Shown here: one piece after another, positions 58,785 through 64,000 of the stretch
Layout of the letters: each line of letters starts with the position of its first letter
How positions within the stretch are numbered: the stretch's first letter is position 1
Assembly (NCBI RefSeq): GCF_030116705.1
Contig: NZ_JAOTIK010000001.1
Location: 3,429,001-3,493,000 of the forward strand
DNA length: 64,000 nucleotides
Source: Streptomyces sp. ML-6
Lineage (GTDB): Bacteria; Actinomycetota; Actinomycetes; Streptomycetales; Streptomycetaceae
Direction: 5' to 3'
Program-made: the position numbers and the translations under genes
Notes under the pieces: model-generated
What the model was told of the DNA's origin: nothing
Databases searched by the model: none
What the model saw: only the letters and a program-made list of their open reading frames with translations

Positions 58785-59318
58785 ATGAGCGACCCCGGCA
58801 ACAACGCGGGCGGTGCCGAGCGCAGTCTCGGACAACTGGTCGCCGCAGCGACGGCCGAGATGTCCGCACTGGTGCACGACGAGATCGCCCTGGCCAAGGC
58901 GGAAGTACGACAGGACGTCAAGCGCGGCGTCGTCGGCAGCATTGTGCTCATCATCGCGGGCGTGCTGGTCCTGTTCGCGATCCCGGTGCTGAGTTTTGCG
59001 GCGGCGTACGGCATCCACAACCTGGGGCTCGGGCTGGCCTGGTCGTTCCTGATCGTGGGCAGCGCCTTCGTCATCCTGGGCGGGCTGCTCGCGCTGTTCG
59101 CCGTCGCCAAGTTCAAGAAGGTGAAGCCGCCGCAGAAGTCCATCGCCTCGGCGAAGCAGACTGCGGCCGTGCTGCAGGGCGTCAAGCCGCATCCGCGTCC
59201 GGAGGTCGCGGCGGGGGCGAGCCGCCCGGCCGCCGTCGGCAGCACGTCGGCCGACCGGGCCGTGGAGAGGGCGCCGGTCCAGGACAAGGCGTCCGCTGTG
59301 GCACGCTCGTCCACATGA
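58785..59318 (+). CDS. Putative Actinobacterial Holin-X family protein
   Basis: A 177-aa protein from ATG 58785. The N-terminal amphipathic helix (LGQLVAAATAEMSALVHDEI) and two transmembrane helices (GVVGSIVLIIAGVLVLFAIP; LAWSFLIVGSAFVILGGLLA) match the Holin-X (DUF1469-like) family. It is a host gene, not linked to lysis; these proteins are widespread and of unknown function. The C-terminal 60 residues are disordered. It overlaps the next gene by ATGA. Confidence 0.8.
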   Translation: MSDPGNNAGGAERSLGQLVAAATAEMSALVHDEIALAKAEVRQDVKRGVVGSIVLIIAGVLVLFAIPVLSFAAAYGIHNLGLGLAWSFLIVGSAFVILGGLLALFAVAKFKKVKPPQKSIASAKQTAAVLQGVKPHPRPEVAAGASRPAAVGSTSADRAVERAPVQDKASAVARSST

Positions 59319-60694
59319 CGGTCCCCGATTCCAGCGCATTCGGCCCACTGAGCCCACTGAGCCCCGTGGGTCCAGTAAGTCCGGAAGATTCAGCCGGCCC
59401 GGCGAGTCCGGTCGGCCGTCCCGGCCCGCACGGTTCTTCCAGCCCGGACGGCTCCTCGGACTCGGGCTCGGGCACGGGTACGGGTACGGAGGGCCTGGGC
59501 ACGAGCACGGGTGCGGGTACGGGCCTGGGCTCGGACACGAGCACGAGTGCGGACCTGGGCTCGGGTACGGACGGCTCTTCGGCCCCGGACGGCGTTCCTG
59601 CTCCGGAGCCCGACCCGGAGGGCGGTTCGAGGCCCGCGGGCAGCGGTTCGAGTCCCGGCGTCGGCGACGGTTCGGCGGCTGCGGATGGACCGGGCTCGTC
59701 CGGATCGTCCCGGCGGCCGATCTCCCTCTCCTCGTCCGGCGCAGATGCCCCGCCCACCGCTCCCGGCCCGGTCCTGCCCGGGGGCCCCGTGCGGATCGAC
59801 GGGCCGTGGACCCACCGGGACGTGGCCGCCAACGGCGCCCGCTTCCACATCGCCGAGCTCGGCGAGGGACCGCTGGTGCTGCTGCTGCACGGCTTCCCGC
59901 AGTTCTGGTGGACCTGGCGCCACCAGCTCACCGCACTCGCCGACGCCGGTTTCCGTGCCGTCGCGATGGACCTGCGCGGCGTCGGCGGCAGCGACCGCAC
60001 GCCGCGCGGGTACGACCCCGCCAACCTGGCGCTCGACGTCACCGGCGTGATCCGCTCGCTCGGCGAACCGGACGCGGCGCTGGTCGGCCACGACATGGGC
60101 GGCTACCTCGCCTGGACGGCTGCGGTGATGCGGCCGAAGCTGGTGCGCCGCCTCGTGGTCTCCTCGATGCCGCATCCGCGCCGCTGGCGCTCCTCGATGC
60201 TCTCCGACTTCGCCCAGACCCGGGCGGGTTCGCACATCTGGGGCTTCCAGCGTCCCTGGGTGCCGGAGCGTCAGCTCATGGCGGACGACGCGGCGTTGGT
60301 CGGCCGGCTGATCCACGACTGGGCGGGCCCCCGCACCCCGGAGTTCCCCGACGACGCGACGGTGGACGTCTACCGGCACGCGATGTGCATCCCGTCGACG
60401 GCGCACTGCTCGATAGAGCCCTACCGCTGGATGGTGCGTTCCCTGGCCCGTCCGGACGGGATCCAGTTCAACCGCCGGATGAAGCGACCAGTACGGGTGC
60501 CCACGCTGCACCTGCACGGTTCACTCGATCCGGCGATCCGGACGCGCAGTGCGGCGGGGTCCGGCGAGTACGTCGAAGCGCCGTACCGTTGGCGACTTTT
60601 CGACGGTCTGGGGCACTTCCCCCACGAGGAGGACCCGGTCGGTTTCTCGACCGAACTCATCGACTGGCTCAAGGATCCCGAGCCCGATCGGTAG
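59315..60694 (+). CDS. Alpha/beta hydrolase, epoxide-hydrolase-like, with long disordered N-terminus
   Basis: A 459-aa protein from ATG 59315. Residues 1-155 are Ser/Gly/Pro/Thr low complexity with GT repeats. The hydrolase domain starts near 160: LHGFPQFWWTWRHQL holds the oxyanion HGFP motif, VGHDMGGYLAW the nucleophile Asp (about residue 260), and GLGHFPHEEDP the catalytic His. This is the pattern of epoxide hydrolases and haloalkane dehalogenases rather than serine esterases. Substrate unknown. Coupled to the Holin-X gene. Confidence 0.85.
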   Translation: MTVPDSSAFGPLSPLSPVGPVSPEDSAGPASPVGRPGPHGSSSPDGSSDSGSGTGTGTEGLGTSTGAGTGLGSDTSTSADLGSGTDGSSAPDGVPAPEPDPEGGSRPAGSGSSPGVGDGSAAADGPGSSGSSRRPISLSSSGADAPPTAPGPVLPGGPVRIDGPWTHRDVAANGARFHIAELGEGPLVLLLHGFPQFWWTWRHQLTALADAGFRAVAMDLRGVGGSDRTPRGYDPANLALDVTGVIRSLGEPDAALVGHDMGGYLAWTAAVMRPKLVRRLVVSSMPHPRRWRSSMLSDFAQTRAGSHIWGFQRPWVPERQLMADDAALVGRLIHDWAGPRTPEFPDDATVDVYRHAMCIPSTAHCSIEPYRWMVRSLARPDGIQFNRRMKRPVRVPTLHLHGSLDPAIRTRSAAGSGEYVEAPYRWRLFDGLGHFPHEEDPVGFSTELIDWLKDPEPDR

Positions 60695-61180
60695 CCTTGT
60701 GCGCACACATGTCCGGCGGACAGCCACTTGCCCGGCGCATAGGCCAATTGGCTGACGGATGGGCGGTTACCGACCATGAGGCCCGGGCAGACGTCCGGGT
60801 ATGGGCTGGACGCACGACTTCGGTGACGCAGCACGCAACCGCCGCTCGACCGCCATGGCTGGTCCGAGCACTCATGAGGGGGACGGTCCCCGGGGCCGGG
60901 TGCACGACATGCATGTTCTGCATGATCCCCGGCTCGGAATCCCGCGCATTCTGCGCCGCAGGGCCCGTTGGGTCTCGGCGCGGTTGCGCCATCCACGCGG
61001 ATGACTCCCGCCCCGCCCGCCCGGTGAACGGTGACCGGACGGGCGGGGCCTCACCGCGAAACTTCATCGCGGCCACTTCACCGCTCGACCGTTTCGCCGC
61101 TCGGCCACTTCACCGCAGGGCTGAGGTTGCGGGGCTTCGGTCGCGAGGCTGCTGTCGCTGGGCTGCGCCGTGGCGGACGG
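60695..61180. other. 486-base intergenic region between convergent genes
   Basis: A 67-codon frame 60801-61004 (opening MGWTHDFGDAARNRRSTAMA) might be a small basic protein, but its ribosome site is weak and composition Arg-rich, so I do not call it as a gene. The terminator at 61011 occupies the end. Confidence 0.35.
61011..61048. terminator. Terminator between convergent genes
   Basis: CCCCGCCCG-CCGGT paired with ACCGG-CGGGCGGGG around one mismatch, loop of 8. Serves the hydrolase and MarP-like genes from opposite sides. Confidence 0.7.
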
Positions 61181-62386
61181 CTACAGGGCACACCCCTGGC
61201 TGTCGACCTGCTGGTTGGCGGAACGGCCGCGCTCGATGTCCTGGCGGATCTCGTCGGCCGTCAGGGCGTAACCGGTGTCCGGGTCGTCGAGCGACTTCGC
61301 GAAGACGACTCCGTACACCTTGCCGTCGGGGGTCAGCAGCGGTCCGCCGGAGTTGCCCTGACGGACGGTCGCGTAGAGCGAGTACACGTCGCGGCGGACG
61401 GTGCCCCGGTGGTAGATGTCCGGCCCGTCGGCGTCTATGCGGCCCCGGACGCGCGCGGACCGGACGTCGTACGAGCCGTTCTCCGGGAAGCCCGCGACGA
61501 TGGCGTCGTTCCCCGTGCGGGCGTCGTCGTCACCGCCGGTGAACTTCAGCGGCTTCGCGTCGAGGTCCGGCACGTCGAGCACGGCGATGTCCCGCCGCCA
61601 GTCGTACAGGACGACCTTCGCGTCGTACAGCCGTCCCTGGCCGCCGATCTGGACGGTCGGCTCGTCGACCCCGCCGACGACGTGCGCGTTGGTCATCACC
61701 CGGCGGTCGGAGAAGACGAAGCCGGTGCCTTCGAGGACCTTGCCGCAGCTCGGCGCCGTGCCGACGACCTTGACGATGGACTTCTTGGCGCGGGCCGCGA
61801 CGGGGCTGCCCACCAGCGCCGGGTCCGGGGGCCGGACCTCGGTGATCGGCTCGTTGGCGAACGGGCTGAAGACCTGCGGGAAGCCGTTCTGCGCGAGGAC
61901 GGAGGAGAAGTCCGTGAACCAGGTGGACGCCTGCGCGGGCATCACCCGGGAGACCCCGAGCAGGACCGAGGAGTTGCGGACCTCCTTGCCCAGGGTCGGC
62001 AGCGAGGTGCCGGCCAGCGCGGAGCCGATCAGCCAGGCGACCAGCAGCATCGCGACGACGTTGACCAGGGCGCCGCCGGTCGCGTCGAGGGCGCGCGCGG
62101 GCGACCACGTGATGTACCGGCGGAGTTTGTTGCCGAGGTGGGTGGTGAACGCCTGCCCCACCGAGGCGCAGACGATCACGATGACGACGGCCACGACGGC
62201 CGCCGAGGACGAGACCTCGGAGCCGTTCGTCAGCTGGTCCCACAGGACCGGCAGCAGGTAGACGGCGACGAGACCGCCGCCCAGGAACCCGATCACCGAC
62301 AGGATGCCGACGACGAACCCCTGTCTGTAGCCGATGACCGCGAACCACACGGCGGCGGCCAGCAGCAGGATGTCCAGCACGTTCAC
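61181..62386 (-). CDS. MarP-like membrane serine protease (CvpA + trypsin)
   Basis: A 401-aa protein from GTG 62386, with TATAGA as a -10-like hexamer just upstream. The N-terminal 160 residues carry four CvpA-type membrane helices (LDILLLAAAVWFAVIGYRQG onward). The extracytoplasmic trypsin domain has catalytic His in TNAHVV, Asp in RRDIAVLDV and Ser in RQGNSGGPLL. In Mycobacterium, MarP is needed for acid resistance through cell-wall hydrolase processing. The same topology here suggests a periplasm-facing stress protease. Confidence 0.9.
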   Translation of the reverse strand: MNVLDILLLAAAVWFAVIGYRQGFVVGILSVIGFLGGGLVAVYLLPVLWDQLTNGSEVSSSAAVVAVVIVIVCASVGQAFTTHLGNKLRRYITWSPARALDATGGALVNVVAMLLVAWLIGSALAGTSLPTLGKEVRNSSVLLGVSRVMPAQASTWFTDFSSVLAQNGFPQVFSPFANEPITEVRPPDPALVGSPVAARAKKSIVKVVGTAPSCGKVLEGTGFVFSDRRVMTNAHVVGGVDEPTVQIGGQGRLYDAKVVLYDWRRDIAVLDVPDLDAKPLKFTGGDDDARTGNDAIVAGFPENGSYDVRSARVRGRIDADGPDIYHRGTVRRDVYSLYATVRQGNSGGPLLTPDGKVYGVVFAKSLDDPDTGYALTADEIRQDIERGRSANQQVDSQGCAL

Positions 62387-62475
62387 CGTCTATAGCCTCG
62401 CAGATTCGTCACCGGGCCCATTTCCTTCGGCTGGGTCCGGACGGGGCCGGACGGGTCAGCACGGGAGCCAGCCTG

Positions 62476-63324
62476 TCATGCGCGCCAGTCGAGCGGCACC
62501 TGCCTGGTGGTGTCCCAGGGGCGCTCCCAGCCCGCGAAGTGCAGAATCCGGTCGATCACTCCGGCGGTGAAACCCCAGACCAAGGCAGATTCGACCAGAA
62601 ATGCCGGGCCCTGGTGACCGCTCGGATGGACGGCGGTCGCGCGATTTTCCGGATCCGTGAGATCCGCCACGGGAACGGTGAAGACGCGGGCCGTCTCACC
62701 CGGATCGACGACACCGACCGGGCTCGGCGAGTGCCACCAGCCGAGGACCGGCGTCACGACGAAGCTGCTCACCGGGATGTAGAGCCGGGGCAGCACTCCG
62801 AAGAGCTGCACCCCGCGCGGATCGAGACCGGTCTCCTCCTGGGCCTCCCGCAACGCGGCTCTGAGCGGCCCCGTCGTCGCCGGGTCGCCGTCCTCCGGGT
62901 CCAGGGAGCCGCCCGGGAAGGACGGCTGCCCCGCATGGGAGCGCAGGCTTCCGGCCCGCTCCATGAGGAGCAGCTCGGGGCCCTGCCCACCCTCGCCGAA
63001 GAGCACGAGCACGGCGGACTGCCGGCCGGCCCCGCTCTCGGGCGGCAGGAAGCGGCTGAGCTGATCGGGCGCGACGGTCCGTGCGGCCTCGGCCACGGGG
63101 TCGAGCCAGGCGGGCAGGCCATCGGCCGTGACGGTGACCCCGGCGTCGCGCCCGATGCCGTGGCCGGCCCCGGCCGCAGTGGCCCCGGTGCCGGTCGTCG
63201 TGGCGGCCATGGTGCCGGTCCTCGCGGCGGCCGCGGGACCGTTCGGGGAACGGTTTCCCGCGGCGGATACTGCGGATACGGCGGGTTCGGTTGTCGCTTC
63301 CTTGCTCTGTTCGTGCGTCCTCAT
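62476..63324 (-). CDS. Nudix hydrolase, CoA pyrophosphatase type
   Basis: A 282-aa protein from ATG 63324, preceded by CGAGGGG; GTG 63357 is a longer alternative. The N-terminal 70 residues are low complexity (Ala/Thr/Gly). The Nudix box is GGSLDPEDGD ... LREAQEETGL, with the insertion typical of CoA diphosphatases, and SHAGQPSFPGG is the CoA-type motif before it. It should cleave CoA to phosphopantetheine and 3',5'-ADP. It lies between marP and nth, as in other actinobacteria. Confidence 0.88.
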   Translation of the reverse strand: MRTHEQSKEATTEPAVSAVSAAGNRSPNGPAAAARTGTMAATTTGTGATAAGAGHGIGRDAGVTVTADGLPAWLDPVAEAARTVAPDQLSRFLPPESGAGRQSAVLVLFGEGGQGPELLLMERAGSLRSHAGQPSFPGGSLDPEDGDPATTGPLRAALREAQEETGLDPRGVQLFGVLPRLYIPVSSFVVTPVLGWWHSPSPVGVVDPGETARVFTVPVADLTDPENRATAVHPSGHQGPAFLVESALVWGFTAGVIDRILHFAGWERPWDTTRQVPLDWRA

Positions 63325-63397
63325 GGGCACCCCTCGTCTCACAACGCCTGTGGTCACGCGTTTCGTTCCCCGGCGGCGCCGTGGCGGGCGCCGCGTG

Positions 63398-64000
63398 TCA
63401 GTCGGCCCCCGGAGCCGGCGCGGGCCTGCCCGGGTAGTCCGCCGGTGGGCTCAGTCGCTGGCCCGGCCGACCGCCCATCTCGTACTTCAGCAGCTTCCTG
63501 GCCTTCTCCGGATCGGTCTCGCCCTCCCCGTACGCGGGACAGAGCGGGGCGATCGGACAGGCACCGCAGGCGGGCTTGCGGGCGTGGCAGATGCGACGGC
63601 CGTGGAAGATGACGCGGTGCGAGAGCAACGTCCACTCGCTCTTGGGGAAGATCGCGCAGATCTCCGCCTCGACCTTCTCCGGGTCCTCCTGCTCCGTCCA
63701 CTTCCAACGGCGTACGAGACGTCCGAAATGGGTGTCCACAGTGATTCCCGGAACACCGAAAGCATTGCCCAGAACAACGTTGGCGGTCTTGCGGCCCACA
63801 CCCGGAAGCGTGACGAGGTCGGCGAGCCTGCCCGGCACCTCGCCGCCGAAGTCGTCCCGGAGCGCCGCGGAGAGCCCTATCAGCGACTTGGCCTTGGCCC
63901 GGAAGAAACCGGTCGGCCGGATGATCTCCTCCAGCTCCTCCGGGACGGCCGCGGCCATGTCCTCGGGGGTGGGGTAGGCGGCGAAGAGCGCGGGAGTGGT
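63398..64000 (-). CDS. nth: Endonuclease III (partial)
   Basis: The frame is open to the right window edge, so the N-terminus is missing; 200 residues are visible. The helix-hairpin-helix [13 protein letters not shown] contains the catalytic lysine, and [12 protein letters not shown] the catalytic Asp. The 4Fe-4S cluster motif C-x6-C-x2-C-x5-C is [17 protein letters not shown]. The enzyme removes oxidised pyrimidines and nicks the abasic site in base-excision repair. Confidence 0.95.
   Translation of the reverse strand, partial: TTPALFAAYPTPEDMAAAVPEELEEIIRPTGFFRAKAKSLIGLSAALRDDFGGEVPGRLADLVTLPGVGRKTANVVLGNAFGVPGITVDTHFGRLVRRWKWTEQEDPEKVEAEICAIFPKSEWTLLSHRVIFHGRRICHARKPACGACPIAPLCPAYGEGETDPEKARKLLKYEMGGRPGQRLSPPADYPGRPAPAPGAD

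Noticed and set aside
57541..58869. 442-codon leftward frame opposite nhaA
   Set aside because: Composition (Arg/Glu/Gln/Gly-rich, no motif) is that of an antisense shadow of NhaA.
60801..61004. 67-codon basic frame after the hydrolase
   Set aside because: Weak ribosome site and arginine-rich composition; cannot be told from a chance frame without conservation data.

Overview
The window is high-GC actinobacterial chromosome, almost certainly Streptomyces. The evidence is strong third-position GC, frequent GTG starts, ATGA/GTGA stop-start overlaps, and a host gene order (Tad pilus genes and ssd, HAD hydrolase, Fic-like protein, CooC-like ATPase, acs, nhaA, Holin-X family protein, alpha/beta hydrolase, MarP-like protease, CoA-type Nudix, nth) that I remember from the S. 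coelicolor acs neighbourhood. That synteny is from memory and unchecked. A complete-looking temperate siphophage of about 41.9 kb is integrated inside the 5' end of acs (acetyl-CoA synthetase).

Host left flank (1-13131). A leftward tadC-tadB-tadA-ssd cluster is followed by a HAD-IB phosphatase-like gene with a probable leaderless promoter. A 784-base stretch with no convincing gene comes next, then a Fic-like protein, a CooC/MinD-type ATPase, a lipoprotein polysaccharide deacetylase, and a SulP anion transporter fused to a beta-carbonic anhydrase. The flank ends with the promoter and first 13 or so codons of acs, cut off by the prophage.

Prophage (13132-55090). attL (13132-13150) and attR (55072-55090) share a perfect 19-bp core. 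A leftward lysogeny operon holds a repressor, a small membrane protein and a large serine integrase ending next to attL. A divergent control region carries a perfect 14-bp dyad, and part of this element recurs at 25014. The rightward early region (15.9-33.6 kb) is a tightly overlapping string of small genes: Rad52-like annealing protein, a PP-loop (PAPS-reductase-like) protein next to a C5-cytosine methyltransferase, a replication-initiation-like protein, HNH proteins, SSB, and many Cys-rich or coiled-coil proteins. Where the overlaps break there is usually a GC-rich hairpin. The late region (33.9-51.9 kb) is a canonical HK97-type module: terminases, portal, prohead protease, capsid, connectors, tail tube, tail chaperone with a GGGAAAA -1 frameshift signal, tape measure, distal tail and fibre proteins, amidase endolysin and two holin-like proteins. 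The right end carries accessory genes: an XRE-DUF5753/DUF397 pair, a zinc-ribbon gene behind a possible leader peptide, and another XRE regulator.

Host right flank (55072-64000). The acs body is read from a new ATG supplied by the phage end of attR, so lysogeny replaces the promoter and N-terminus of acs instead of simply destroying the gene. nhaA, a Holin-X family protein, an epoxide-hydrolase-like protein, a MarP-like protease, a Nudix hydrolase and a partial nth follow.

The observations I rate highest are the acs N-terminal mimic carried by the phage attachment site, the repeated CATGCGTG regulatory element (also resembling a dyad inside the integrase gene), the PP-loop/Cys-finger/methyltransferase cassette, a HTH protein fused to a catalytically stripped HNH fold, and a cluster of CCCCGC-N4-GCGGGG hairpins resembling type I-E CRISPR repeats without CRISPR spacing.
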